Shown one piece after another: positions 1-8,998 of a stretch of DNA of 64,000 bases. The stretch comes from CAWELS01 sp964468205. GTDB lineage: Bacteria; Acidobacteriota; Terriglobia; Bryobacterales; Bryobacteraceae. The stretch lies in contig CAYXVG010000036.1 in NCBI GenBank assembly GCA_964468205.1, positions 1 through 64,000 on the forward strand. Reading direction: 5' to 3'. The notes beneath the pieces are model-generated. The model searched no databases. It saw only the letters and a program-made list of their open reading frames with translations, and had not been told where the DNA came from. Position 1 is the stretch's first letter, and each line of letters opens with the position of its first letter. The position numbers and the translations under genes are program-made.

Positions 1-139
1 CGTCCAGGGCCGCTTCGCGGTCGATTTTCTCCTGGTCGCGCTGGTAGGAGAAATGGTCTTTCCCGATGCTGGTAATGAAATGCTTGGCTACTTTGACGGT
101 GTCTCCTTCTACATACACTTCTCCGGCGTGCTGGACCAG
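1..139 (-). mobile_element. IS1634-like transposase fragment, cut by window edge
   Basis: The reverse strand reads openly as a peptide with the pattern LVQHAGEVYVEG, then VAKHF, then REAALDG at the very edge. Spacing of the AALDG motif after a KHF strand and an acidic/basic linker is what I associate with IS1634/IS4-type DDE transposases, whose next residues are usually a YVLRT-like strand. Only about 45 residues are visible, so this is a fragment running out of the window to the left. The plus strand begins to read as a glycosidase at about position 107, so this edge is probably an insertion junction or a deletion scar. The two readings overlap by about 30 bases and the exact break is unclear. 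Confidence 0.42.
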
Positions 140-1772
140 CGGGCTGTCCGGGAGCGCCCCGAGTGGGCGCGCATCACCCGCGACGGCAAACGCGCCGAGC
201 GCGAAACCTCCACCTTCAACCCCTACGTCGACGAGCGCATGATCCCCGAACTGAATGAGGTGATCACGAAGTATGACATCGACGGCGCCTGGGTGGACGG
301 GGGATGCTGGGGCACGAACCCGGACTACGGCGAGACCGCCGCCAAGGCGTTTCAGGCCAAGACCGGTATCCATTCGTCCCCGAAGAAGGCCGGCGAGCGC
401 GGCTGGCTCGAATGGCTCGAATTCTGCCGCCAGCGGTTGCGCGACTACCTCAAACACTACGCCAACGAACTCCACCCATTCCGCCCGGGTTTCGAAATCG
501 CCTCCAACTGGACCTACACCACCTTCGTCCCCGAGCGTCCCACCCTCCCGGTCGACTTCATCTCCCGTGACTACCTCGGCAACGCCTGCATCTCCCGGAC
601 CCGGATCGAGGGACGCTATCTCTCCCACGTCGGAATGCCGTGGGCCCTCATGGCCTGGGGCTTCCAGAGCGCCCGCAACAATCCCGTTGGGCGGTCCACA
701 AGTCCGCGGTGCAGTTGCAGCAGGAGGCGGTGGTGGTGCTGGCCCAGGGAGTCGGGTTCCAACTCTACTACCAGCCGACCCGCGCCGCGTACCTCGATGA
801 CCGGCACGTCGGCGTCATGGAGCGCGTGGCAAAGTTCTGCCGGGAACGCGAAAAGTTTTGCCACCAATCCGAGACCGTCCCCGAAATCGGCGTGGTCTTC
901 TCGAAACACTCGCTCCACGCCACTGCAAACAAGCTGTTCGCGGCTGGGGCGGCTACGTGAACCAGTTCCGCGGAGCTGTCGACGCCTTGGTCAACAACCA
1001 GCTCTGCGTGGATGTCATCCCTGACTGGAAACTCGCCGAGGCCGCGCCCGGCTATACCCTGATCGTTCTGCCCGACTGGTTCGACATCGGCGGCGAGACC
1101 CGCGATGCCTTGCTCGCCTACGCCCGCGACGGAGACCGCCAACTCATCATGAGCGCGGAAAACGCCGCGCTATTCGAGGAGGCTCGGCAGGTTCGTCTGA
1201 CGGGCCAGCCGGCGCGAACCGCCGCCTACATCCGTGGCCGCGAGGTCTTCGCCGCCGGCTCCGGCGTCTGACGCAACGTCGAAACCGAAGGCGCGAGCAT
1301 CCTCGCCACTGGCTATTCAACCTTCGACGCCACCCGCGACGGCCAGACCGCCGCCACTATGACAACCGTGGGCGACGGAGTAATCGCCGCCATCTACGGC
1401 CCCCTCGGGACCGTCTACGCCCAGACGCACGCCCCGGAGACGGGCAACGTCATCGGCGCCATCATCCGCCAGATCTACACGCCTCGGATCGAGGTCGAAA
1501 GCCCGCCCACGGTCGAAGCGGTCTGGCGCCGGAAGAACGGGCACAACATCCTTCACCTGTTAAACGCCAGCGGAATGCAACTGGCCTCCGACTACTCGGC
1601 CATCGACTACGTGCCGCCGGCGGGTCCGGTGGAAGTCCGCCTGAGCCCGCCGGTCCGGCCCCGGGAGGTCTCGCTCGAACCCGCCCGGAAGCTTCTCGAA
1701 GGGTCCTGGCGAGATGGGATCTGGAGCGCCACCAACCCGAGCCTGCGGATCCACTCGATGCTCGTGTGGTAA
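107..1772 (+). pseudogene. Broken glycoside-hydrolase-like gene (alpha-L-fucosidase/GHL6-like), 5' truncated
   Basis: One protein can be pieced together across all three forward frames. Frame 2 (107 to ~685) holds an HFSGVLD-like strand, a PEWARI segment and the motif DIDGAWVDGGCWG, which looks like a TIM-barrel glycosidase strand with an acidic residue. Frame 1 continues from ~687 with AVHKSAVQLQQEA and YYQPTRAAYLDDRHVG. Frame 3 resumes at ~945 with RGWGGYVNQFRGAVDAL and is stopped by TGA at 1269-1271, after which the same frame continues to 1772. So there are two frameshifts and one nonsense codon, and the 5' end is lost next to the transposase fragment. The product would have been a cytoplasmic or exported carbohydrate-active enzyme with a C-terminal beta domain. 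The exact family is uncertain. Confidence 0.7.
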
Positions 1773-1876
1773 CACCTCTCTGCCTGTGCGATCATTGAGT
1801 TGAACATTAGACATACAGACCGATAACTCTTATTCGAGCTGTTATCGTCAAACCAAGCTGTCTGGAGCATCTGTCC

Positions 1877-4801
1877 GTGAACCGATTGAACTGTGTCAAT
1901 TTGCCTGGCTGTTTCCTACTCGCCGCTTTCTTGCTGATAGGCTTCGTTGCCCCGCCGCACGCTTGGTCCCAGCCGGTGGTCTCCCAGGGCGGCGTATTGA
2001 ACGCCGCCGACTACAGTGCCTCCATCGCCGCCGGCTCGATGGTGGCGATATTCGGGACTGATCTCGCCGGCGGGTATCACGTCGCCACGGAAGTGCCCCT
2101 GCCATCGGAAATCGGCGGTGTTCGCATCGACGTGGTGGACGGCCAGGATACCCGCCCGGCGGCGATCTGGTTTGTCAGCAAGACACAGATCAACGCCCAG
2201 CTCCCGTTCAACCTTAAGAATTCGACAGTCTACCTCCGCGTTTTCCGGAGCGGTATCCCTAGCGCTCCGGTCCCGGTGACTCTTTCCGAGTGCGGCCCCG
2301 GATTCTACACCTGGACGGGCACGGGCGCCGGCGAGGTCGCGGCGCTACACGCCACCGACTGGAGCCTGGTCAACGAAGGCAGCCCGGCGGCGCCGGGCGA
2401 GTACCTCATTCTCTACGCTACCGGACTCGGACCGGTGTCCGACGCCCCGCTGATCACCGGCCAGCCGGGCGGCGACAACCAGGTTTGGGGACCGCTGAAC
2501 TACGCCAGCAGGCCGGTAACCGTCACCATTGCCGGGCAGAGCGCGCCGGTGGTCTTCGCCGGTCTCGCGCCTGGGTTCGTCGGCCTCTATCAAATCAACA
2601 TTCAGGTGCCGGCCGGCCTCGGAGCCGGGAATCATCCGATTGTGGTTCAGGCCGGCGGATCGTGGTCCAAGGGCGCCGCCGAACTCCCGGTCAGCGCGGG
2701 CGGTTCCGGCGGCAACGGTGGGGGCGGCGGTACGGGCAATGAGCCCGCCGACGTGGTTCGCCGCGCCCTCGAGGCCCAGGTGCGGGGCGACGTGGACGGG
2801 TTCCTAGCCGAGTGCGTTACCGAAGGCCACGACGCCGATGCGCTCGCCGTCACCCGCAATCTGCTGACGCTGGCGCGGGACTACACCACGCTGACGAGCT
2901 TCAAGTTCACAGCGGTCGCCACCGGCGTGGGCGACCAGGGAACGATGGCGATTGTCCGGGCGCTGGTGGAAGTGACGGTCACGGCCAGCGACGGAACCAC
3001 TGACTTCCAGCAAGGCTCGCTGGCGTTCCTCCGGAAGACTGACGGGGCGTGGAAGATCCTGAACCTCGTTCCCGACGATTTGTTGAATCTGGAGATCGCC
3101 GATAACGCAGAAACCGGCACGGCGGGCGCCAACGAACCAGTTCGGCAGAGAGCTGGGTTTGCCATCAACGTCGAAGATTTCAACCAGGCCCTGAACCAGT
3201 TGCTGAACACATCCACGGTGGATGAAGTGAAGCTCGCCCGGAGCGTCACCTTCGGGGTCGTGGGCCAGGTACCAGTTTTTGGCGACACTTTAGCCAATAT
3301 CAACCAGGTGGTGGAAATCTTCGAAAACGGGCTGGGCGGCGCCTATGACACCTATAAGAACGGCTTCGGCGCCGTGTCCGTGCTCAAGTTCAAGCAGGTC
3401 GGGGTCGGCGTCATGCAGATCATGCTGGAGCAGATTCCGGGATTGGACGCGTTACCGGACGCCGCCCAGGCGTCTCTCGAACAGGCCACACACAACCTCG
3501 AGCGCACCCGGGCGCTGATGAAATTGAAGTCGCAGCTCAACCGGTTGGGCGCCTCGGATGTGAAGGTGAATCCGCGGCTGTACCCGTATCCCGGCTACCG
3601 GTTCAAATACCCGGCGGGCATCGAGATGGACGCCATGGACGACCCGCCGCCACACGCCTACGGGGTACCGCTCGAGGTGATCAACATCACGGCGCCGGCC
3701 GCGCTGGACCGCCAGGTCCCGCTGATGGTGGTCGGCGAGCTTCCCATCGATGCGTGGACCGTAACGGGAGAGCTGGCTCGCCAGTTCGGCGGTCAGGAGC
3801 GCGACGGGATAGTCTACTTTCCGGTCGAGGTCGGCTATCTGGTCAGCGGCGACGCCAGCGGTGGCGACATCATATTCGATGACTACAACCGGTATCGCAC
3901 GGAGGACTCGGTTTCCCGCGTCGTCACCTGGCACGTCACCTGCCGGCGGGGTGCGCAGAGCCTCAAGGTCCGGCTGCGCAACGGCGAAGTGACGCCCGAG
4001 GTGATGGTGGTCAATGAGTTCATGAACAAGATCGACGAGCTTGCGGTCTCGCCGCTGGAAAACGGCGAGATCAAACTCGACGTCGGGATGTCGGCTCAAG
4101 GTTTGCGGGTGACCGGCAAAAGCGCCCAACTCGAGCAGCGGTTTTGGCCGGATCTGACGGCCCGGAATAAGTGCCTGGACATGGCGATCCTGGACACGGA
4201 CATCGCCACTCTAACCCGCGCCGGGACGCTGACGGTGAAGGCGCATGAGGCCGGCTCGACCGAACTGAAGCTCTTGCTGGCCGCCGGCGGCTATTCCGAC
4301 CTTGCACTGGCGCCGGAACTTGAAACCTCCGTCCCCATCCACGTGGAAGGCGCCGTGCAAAACTTTTTCAGCGAGGCCTGGTACCAGAAGTTCTACAACG
4401 ACTGGTGGCAGACGAAGATCGCGGTACAAATCGCGGGGGCCGGAAATCCCACGATCACCAGGGACATCATGGCGGGAAGCATCCGCTATATGGATATCGA
4501 GGGGAAGCGGAACATGACATACACCGTCTCGGTGAGCATATCCGGAGTCACCTCCCTCGAGGGTGACACCAGACCGATTCGCTACTTCGGCCAGTTCGAC
4601 CTCGGAGAGGTTGGCGGCGGCGGGCCGAAGATGTCGGGTTCGAACTTTACCGCGACGGTTGAGGTTCCGGACGGTCCGCCATACTCGATCCAGCGAGCCC
4701 CGCTCGTCTTCAACATTTACGTCGAGCTATACAGCGATGAACAGTGGTACAAAGTCGCCAGCGCGGGACTGCTGTATATCAACTTCGTGGGAACTGACTA
4801 G
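1877..4801 (+). CDS. Large exported protein with N-terminal TIGR03437 domain and SnoaL-like domain
   Basis: This 974-residue protein starts at GTG 1877, with GGAG at 1864-1867. A signal peptide ends at about residue 32 (AFLLIGFVAPPHAWSQ). Residues ~35-270 are the Solibacter-type TIGR03437 domain: GVLNAADY, AAGSMVAIFG, PLPSEIGGV, TQINAQLPF, LYATGLGPV and GLAPGFVGLYQINI are all visible. A glycine-rich linker (~277-288) leads to a ~115-residue NTF2/SnoaL-like segment (ADVVRRALEAQVRGD to GAWKILNLVPDD). The remaining ~570 residues match nothing I recognise. Having the TIGR03437 domain at the N-terminus is unusual, because the other two copies in this window are C-terminal. The protein probably acts at the cell surface or in the periplasm; its role is unknown. 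Confidence 0.82.
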   Translation: MNRLNCVNLPGCFLLAAFLLIGFVAPPHAWSQPVVSQGGVLNAADYSASIAAGSMVAIFGTDLAGGYHVATEVPLPSEIGGVRIDVVDGQDTRPAAIWFVSKTQINAQLPFNLKNSTVYLRVFRSGIPSAPVPVTLSECGPGFYTWTGTGAGEVAALHATDWSLVNEGSPAAPGEYLILYATGLGPVSDAPLITGQPGGDNQVWGPLNYASRPVTVTIAGQSAPVVFAGLAPGFVGLYQINIQVPAGLGAGNHPIVVQAGGSWSKGAAELPVSAGGSGGNGGGGGTGNEPADVVRRALEAQVRGDVDGFLAECVTEGHDADALAVTRNLLTLARDYTTLTSFKFTAVATGVGDQGTMAIVRALVEVTVTASDGTTDFQQGSLAFLRKTDGAWKILNLVPDDLLNLEIADNAETGTAGANEPVRQRAGFAINVEDFNQALNQLLNTSTVDEVKLARSVTFGVVGQVPVFGDTLANINQVVEIFENGLGGAYDTYKNGFGAVSVLKFKQVGVGVMQIMLEQIPGLDALPDAAQASLEQATHNLERTRALMKLKSQLNRLGASDVKVNPRLYPYPGYRFKYPAGIEMDAMDDPPPHAYGVPLEVINITAPAALDRQVPLMVVGELPIDAWTVTGELARQFGGQERDGIVYFPVEVGYLVSGDASGGDIIFDDYNRYRTEDSVSRVVTWHVTCRRGAQSLKVRLRNGEVTPEVMVVNEFMNKIDELAVSPLENGEIKLDVGMSAQGLRVTGKSAQLEQRFWPDLTARNKCLDMAILDTDIATLTRAGTLTVKAHEAGSTELKLLLAAGGYSDLALAPELETSVPIHVEGAVQNFFSEAWYQKFYNDWWQTKIAVQIAGAGNPTITRDIMAGSIRYMDIEGKRNMTYTVSVSISGVTSLEGDTRPIRYFGQFDLGEVGGGGPKMSGSNFTATVEVPDGPPYSIQRAPLVFNIYVELYSDEQWYKVASAGLLYINFVGTD

Positions 4802-4936
4802 CAGGCCGGCGGCGCCAGTGCGGTGCGTCGGAGATTACCAGCGGCATAGAGGCCCCACGACGACAGAGTGCCGTCGTTGCCGGCAAAAGACTGCCTGCTC
4901 CACACAATCAAGACGTGAGCGGGCTTCAGCCTGCGA

Positions 4937-4956
4937 CGGCGGCAGCGCTGCCGCCG
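4937..4956. repeat. Perfect 20-bp GC palindrome in intergenic DNA
   Basis: Bases 4937-4956 are a perfect inverted repeat centred on AGCGCT. It sits between the end of the TIGR03437 gene (4801) and the IS701-like relic, next to a GGGCTTCAGCCTGC-type stretch. Such modules can be dispersed repeats or part of the flank of the mobile element. There is no T-run, so a terminator is not well supported. The rest of 4802-5022 shows no gene. Confidence 0.4.
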
Positions 4957-5022
4957 CGGATGCACCCAAGCCCGGGGCGATAACCGGCATTTTGCTTGCC
5001 GCACTACACGAGTACTACTGTG

Positions 5023-5702
5023 TTACAAATGCGGAGCGCCACAAAAACGGCAGCGGGGGAACTGCTGGAGGAGGTAGTACGCAATGGTGATCCGAAGCGT
5101 GGCGATCGAGTGCGGGTTATGCCGCTCGGAAGGCACGCGGCGAGCCTCGGGGCCGGAAGCTTTGCGGGACCTCGGGGACTGGTAGTCGGAGATGGCCGAC
5201 GCGGGCTGAGGGGAAAAACGGCTCCGGTCGGCCACCAGGAACCCGTACGCCGCCGTGCAGAGTGTGGCGTGATGGTGAAACCCGCGCCAGCCACGGGGAC
5301 CTCAGCTCTCTTGACCCTTGACCTCTTCTCAGTGTGGCGTGATGGTGAAACCCGCGCCAGCCACGGCCTTCGTAGTGTCCTAGTCCCAACTCTTGTTTCA
5401 ACTTCTCGTAGACCCGTTCGATGATCCAGCGGTGTTTTGGCTAGCTTCACCAGATCTTTCCGCTTGGCATCTGCGGGCAGGGTCGACAACCAGTACTTGA
5501 TCGGTTCTGATTCTTCTGGCGACCACTCCATCAGCACCTGTTCTTGCGGATACGGTTCGGACCGCTCATGGTCACGGTGGGCCGGACGCACCCATACCGC
5601 GGCAAAGCGGGAAGTCAGCTTCTTACATGCCCCTTCCCGCCAGGTGACTTTCTTCCAAGCCCTAGCCGGTAGAGCCAAAGCGAACTCCGAAAATGGCTTC
5701 AA
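5023..5702 (-). pseudogene. IS701-like transposase relic (C-terminal two thirds)
   Basis: Minus-strand peptides spell a DDE transposase of IS701 type. The order is ALPARAWKKVTWREG, SRFAAVWVRPAHRD, EPIKYWLSTLPADAKRKDLV, then after a frameshift RWIIERVYEKLKQELGLG and YEGRGWRGFHHHATL, and in a third frame RHNPHSIATLRI and LLQQFPRCRFCG. The first frameshift lies near 5438, where one extra A in an A-run (GCCAAAACACC) turns AKHRW into AKTPL. The second comes from a 70-bp tandem duplication. The N-terminal third is missing and the remaining reading frame runs straight into the 3' end of the response-regulator gene. Terminal inverted repeats were not found. The element is dead. Confidence 0.8.
5261..5366. 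repeat. 36-bp direct repeat, period 70 bp, inside the IS701 relic
   Basis: The 36 bases at 5261-5296 recur exactly at 5331-5366. Both copies encode, on the minus strand, the conserved WRGFHHHAT region of the transposase. Because 70 is not a multiple of three, the duplication shifts the frame, which explains why the end of the transposase is read in a different frame. It looks like slippage or a recombination event in a decaying gene rather than a functional repeat. Confidence 0.85.
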
Positions 5703-5720
5703 GCCGGGGGGAACTTCGGG

Positions 5721-6359
5721 CTAATCGACCAGCCGCGCCCGCATGGCAAAGCGAACCAGTTCGCCGATGTTGTGGAGATTCAGCTTTTCCATGATGCGCC
5801 CGCGGTGCGCGTCGACGGTATGAGGGCTCAAGTTGAGCGCGGCCGCGACGTCCTTGTTCGTCTTGCCCTCAGCGAGCATCTGAAGGATCTCCCGTTCCCG
5901 GCTGCTGAGCAGGTCGATTGGGTCTTTTACGTGTTTCCTGTAGTCGCTGAGGACCGCTTCGCTGACGGCGGGGCTGATATAGCCGTCTCCCTGAGCAACG
6001 GCGCGGACCGCCGCCACCAGGTCCCGGTCGATGGCGTCTTTGAGCAGGTATCCGCGAGCGCCGGCCCGCAGGATCTCCCGTACGTAGACAGAATCTTTGT
6101 GCATGCTGAGCGCGAGAACCCGGGTCCACGGCGACTGTTGCAAAATCCTGCGGGTGGCTTCGATGCCGTTCAGTTCCGGCATGGCCACATCCATAACCAC
6201 AACGTCCGGCCCGAGCTGGGCAGCCGCCTCCACTGCCTCGCGGCCGTTGGAGGCTTCGCCGACAACCTCCATATCTTCCTGGGCGTCCAGGATCAGTTTA
6301 AAGCCCTGCCGTACCACCGCGTGATCATCCGCGAGCAATATTCGGATCATTTCCGTCAT
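5721..6359 (-). CDS. NarL/FixJ-family response regulator
   Basis: The 212-residue protein is a canonical two-domain regulator. The receiver domain (1-120) has the acidic pair D11/D12, the phosphoacceptor D57 in VVVMDVAMPE, S85 and K107. The C-terminal LuxR-type helix-turn-helix (~148-212) contains LSSREREILQMLAEGKTNKD and SPHTVDAHRGRIMEKL. The start overlaps the upstream histidine kinase gene by 35 bases, so the two are translationally linked and form a cognate pair. The protein is expected to bind DNA as a dimer when phosphorylated. The target genes are unknown; the divergent mscS gene beyond the kinase is one possibility. The 3' end abuts the IS701 relic. Confidence 0.95.
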   Translation of the reverse strand: MTEMIRILLADDHAVVRQGFKLILDAQEDMEVVGEASNGREAVEAAAQLGPDVVVMDVAMPELNGIEATRRILQQSPWTRVLALSMHKDSVYVREILRAGARGYLLKDAIDRDLVAAVRAVAQGDGYISPAVSEAVLSDYRKHVKDPIDLLSSREREILQMLAEGKTNKDVAAALNLSPHTVDAHRGRIMEKLNLHNIGELVRFAMRARLVD

Positions 6360-7635
6360 CGTAATAGCCTTTCACCGGAACATCCACTCTGATTCTTGCG
6401 CCGCCGTCCTCCGCTTGGCCGATCTCAAAGGCGCCGCCGGAGTGCCGCGCCCTCGCGGCTATGCCCGCCAGCCCCAGGCCATCCCGGGTGGCGGGTCCAA
6501 ATTCCGGAAGGCCTACACCATTGTCGGAGATGGAGAGGCTCACCCGGCCGTCCTCGCGCCAGAGGCGCACGGTGGCTGCAGAGGCGTTCGCATGTCGCAC
6601 CACGTTTGTCAACGCTTCCTGAGCAATGCGGTAAAGGCTGGTGGCCGTATCGAGCGGCAGGCGCCTGTCGACGTTCGTGTCGAACTGAATTTCAAGTCCA
6701 GTGTGTTGCGCCAGGCGCTCGACCATGGACTGCAACGCCGCGACCAGGCCGAAATCGTCCAAGACCCTCGGATGGAGCAGTCGCGACATCTCACGAACGT
6801 TCTCTATTGCCTCATCCACCAGTCCCAGGCAGTCCCGCCACTGTTGCCGCTCCGACGGATGGACCTGAATGTGCGCGGCCAGGTTCGCCTTGATCGCGGT
6901 CAGAGACTGCCCGAGTTCGTCGTGAAGTTCGTGAGAGAAGCGCCGCGCGGTCTCCTCCTGGTTCTCTAGCATTTGCCACGTGACACGACTGAGTTCATTG
7001 GCCTGGGAGTCCATCTGGGTGAGGAGGCGCGCGGTCAGCCGGAGCACCAGAATGGCGAACACCAATCCGGCGGACACTGTGAGACCCACCGCGAAGAGCG
7101 TCTCGTTGAGCAGCCGCCTGCTAAGCCGGTCGATCTCGCCTTGGGCGCCAATGGCCCGCTGGTAGCTGAGATTGATCAGGCCGGAAGCCACCGAGGTCAA
7201 CTCCTGGTAGCGGGCCACCAGATCCTCGCTTGCAACCGCCGGGGGATTCTGGAGCGAAAGTGACGCTTGAACTTCCTCGGAAAACCGTTTCGATGCCGCT
7301 TCGAGCTCCCTCCAGCGCTCTTCCTCGGCCATGCCACTGCGGGAGCCTGCGATACTGGCGATTCGGGACTCGGCCTGGCGGATTGAAGACAGCACATGCT
7401 CCGTGTCGATGGCGGCAGGGTCTTTGGCCAGGCGCAGCGTGACCGCGTGGAGGTTGCCCATCTGGGCCTGCACCTGGACAACGAGGTCAGAGGCGATTCG
7501 CAACTCGGCGACAAGATCGGAGGCGCTGCGCTGGATCGAGTAAAGGCTGCGGATTCCGGCGGCGCCGGCGACGACGGCGAGCAGGAGAACAAGGAGAAAG
7601 GCCCCCGCCAGAATGCGAATAATCCGTTTGTCCAT
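6325..7635 (-). CDS. Membrane sensor histidine kinase, NarX/DegS-type (HisKA_3)
   Basis: I place the start at ATG 7635, giving MDKRIIRIL and 436 residues. The same frame is open up to 7776, but the extra 47 residues look non-coding. A first membrane helix (~5-25) is followed by a ~150-residue helical periplasmic sensor and a second helix (~178-200, FAVGLTVSAGLVFAILVL). A HAMP-like linker leads to the HisKA_3 dimerisation helix with phosphoacceptor H238 in SHELHDELGQSL. The ATPase domain follows, with N-box (EALTNVVRHA) and G-boxes (DNGVGLP, GLGLAGI). It phosphorylates the regulator encoded directly downstream. The sensor is of four-helix-bundle type and its ligand cannot be read from sequence. 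Confidence 0.93.
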   Translation of the reverse strand: MDKRIIRILAGAFLLVLLLAVVAGAAGIRSLYSIQRSASDLVAELRIASDLVVQVQAQMGNLHAVTLRLAKDPAAIDTEHVLSSIRQAESRIASIAGSRSGMAEEERWRELEAASKRFSEEVQASLSLQNPPAVASEDLVARYQELTSVASGLINLSYQRAIGAQGEIDRLSRRLLNETLFAVGLTVSAGLVFAILVLRLTARLLTQMDSQANELSRVTWQMLENQEETARRFSHELHDELGQSLTAIKANLAAHIQVHPSERQQWRDCLGLVDEAIENVREMSRLLHPRVLDDFGLVAALQSMVERLAQHTGLEIQFDTNVDRRLPLDTATSLYRIAQEALTNVVRHANASAATVRLWREDGRVSLSISDNGVGLPEFGPATRDGLGLAGIAARARHSGGAFEIGQAEDGGARIRVDVPVKGYYDDGNDPNIARG

Positions 7636-8007
7636 CAGTTCTGTTGACCACAGGGCTACCGGGTGGCCGGCGCTGGTCTCCGCCGCGTCTTCTCCAGTGT
7701 AGTCCGGTCCGGTCCTATCACGAGGGCCCGAGGGTTTGACCGGCCAGCGGAGGTGAAATACTGGCATTCCTTTCACAGCGTAGCCGCCGGGGAAGGACGC
7801 GTCCTATCCCTTGCACGGGGTAATTCGCGGACTAATTCTCACTAGCGGAAAGCAATTTGGGTTGCCCGCGATCTGGAGATGCAGCACGCCCCGGCGGGAT
7901 GCCCCGGTGTGATTTTATGGCACGAATTAGCCCGCCCGGGGAATCGAACATTCCCGCAAACTGCTGCATTATGAAAAGGGTGGGCTTGTTTCACTCTGGC
8001 TAATGGC
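7636..8007. other. Divergent intergenic region between sensor kinase and mscS
   Basis: These 372 bases separate two outward-facing genes and must hold both promoters. No reading frame here looks like a protein. A six-base inverted repeat, GGGAAT and ATTCCC at 7939-7944 and 7950-7955 with a 5-base spacer, lies about 55 bases upstream of mscS and could be an operator. I see no convincing -35/-10 pair. Confidence 0.4.
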
Positions 8008-8910
8008 ATGTTTGATATCGCGCTCCTCGAGAACTCCGCGGTTGTAAAGGTTCTGATTTCCGCGCTTGTGGTGGCAGTGATGGCGCTGGCGCGGGCGTTT
8101 GCTGCCCGGGCCGTGCTTCATAAGATACCGGTGCGCTCGGACGAGCGGCGGGCATGGCTTGTGCGTCTGAGGAACTTCTTCGTCCTGTTGACGATCGCGG
8201 CCCTGGTTGCGATCTGGGCAGACGCGCTGCGCACTCTCGCCGTGTCCGCTCTGGCTCTTGCCGTCGCTTTTGTCATCGCCACCAAGGAGGTAATCCAGAG
8301 CGTCCTTGGGGCGCTGTTTCGCACTGCCACTAACGCCTACACGGTGGGGGATCGAATTGAGATCGGCGCCCACCGCGGCGATGTAATCGATCAGAACCTC
8401 TTTACCACCACCATCATGGAGGTGGGGCCGACCAGGGGCTTTCATCTCCGCACCGGGCGCGTGATCACCTTCCCGAACAACAAGCTGCTCGATACCTTCG
8501 TTGTGAACGAGTCCTATATGAAGCACTACGTGATCCACGTCTTTCCCGTGCCGGTCAAAACCGAGACCGATTGGGAAAGGGCGGAGAAGATCCTGCTGAC
8601 GGCGGCCGAGCAGGAAACGTCACACTACATTCAGTTCGCCCGGCAGAGCATGAAGGCGCTGGAGACGGAGCACGGACTGGACGGGCTTCCAGTGCAGCCG
8701 CGCATCAACATTCAAGTGACCGAGCCGGGCAAGATCACGCTGCTGGTGCGGATACCCGCGCCGGTCGGCCGGCAGGGGCGCGTCGAGCAGGCCATTCTGC
8801 GCCGTTTTCTCAGAGAGTACTACTCCCAGCCTCAGCCCGCCGCCGGTTCCGGGCCCGGCTCCGCCGCCGGCGAGGATGGCGTGGCGAGCCAGCCGGATTC
8901 GCCTTCATAG
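8008..8910 (+). CDS. MscS-family mechanosensitive channel
   Basis: This 300-residue protein has three predicted membrane helices: residues ~10-30, ~50-70 and the pore-lining helix ~75-100 (SALALAVAFVIATKEVIQSVLGALF). The beta domain follows, with YTVGDRIEIGAHRGDV and the conserved FPNNKLL motif, then a C-terminal alpha/beta domain. It is expected to open on membrane tension and release solutes during osmotic downshock. The last ~30 residues are Pro/Ala/Gly/Ser-rich and likely disordered. The length matches small MscS homologues. It is transcribed away from the two-component pair and ends 88 bases before the ATP-grasp operon. Confidence 0.9.
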   Translation: MFDIALLENSAVVKVLISALVVAVMALARAFAARAVLHKIPVRSDERRAWLVRLRNFFVLLTIAALVAIWADALRTLAVSALALAVAFVIATKEVIQSVLGALFRTATNAYTVGDRIEIGAHRGDVIDQNLFTTTIMEVGPTRGFHLRTGRVITFPNNKLLDTFVVNESYMKHYVIHVFPVPVKTETDWERAEKILLTAAEQETSHYIQFARQSMKALETEHGLDGLPVQPRINIQVTEPGKITLLVRIPAPVGRQGRVEQAILRRFLREYYSQPQPAAGSGPGSAAGEDGVASQPDSPS

Positions 8911-8942
8911 TTCCCCCCGCCATGATAGGCTCATTTTATCGG

Positions 8943-8977
8943 GGCAGGCACGATCGCTATCGAGGCAGGCTCGATCG
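8943..8977 (+). repeat. Two tandem GGCAGGCnCGATCG boxes upstream of the ATP-grasp operon
   Basis: The 14-mer at 8943-8956 recurs at 8964-8977 with one mismatch (period 21 bases, two helical turns). Each box contains the palindrome CGATCG. The pair ends 21 bases before the chosen TTG start of the ATP-grasp gene. Direct repeats spaced by two turns on one DNA face are a common layout for a dimeric repressor or activator site, but this is inference. Confidence 0.4.
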
Positions 8978-8998
8978 TCAACTCAGTTGGAGGATCCA

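Noticed and set aside
7936..7956. Hairpin resembling a tRNA T-arm (GGGAAT...ATTCCC)
   Set aside because: The loop and stem do not fit a tRNA and no acceptor or anticodon arms were found nearby.
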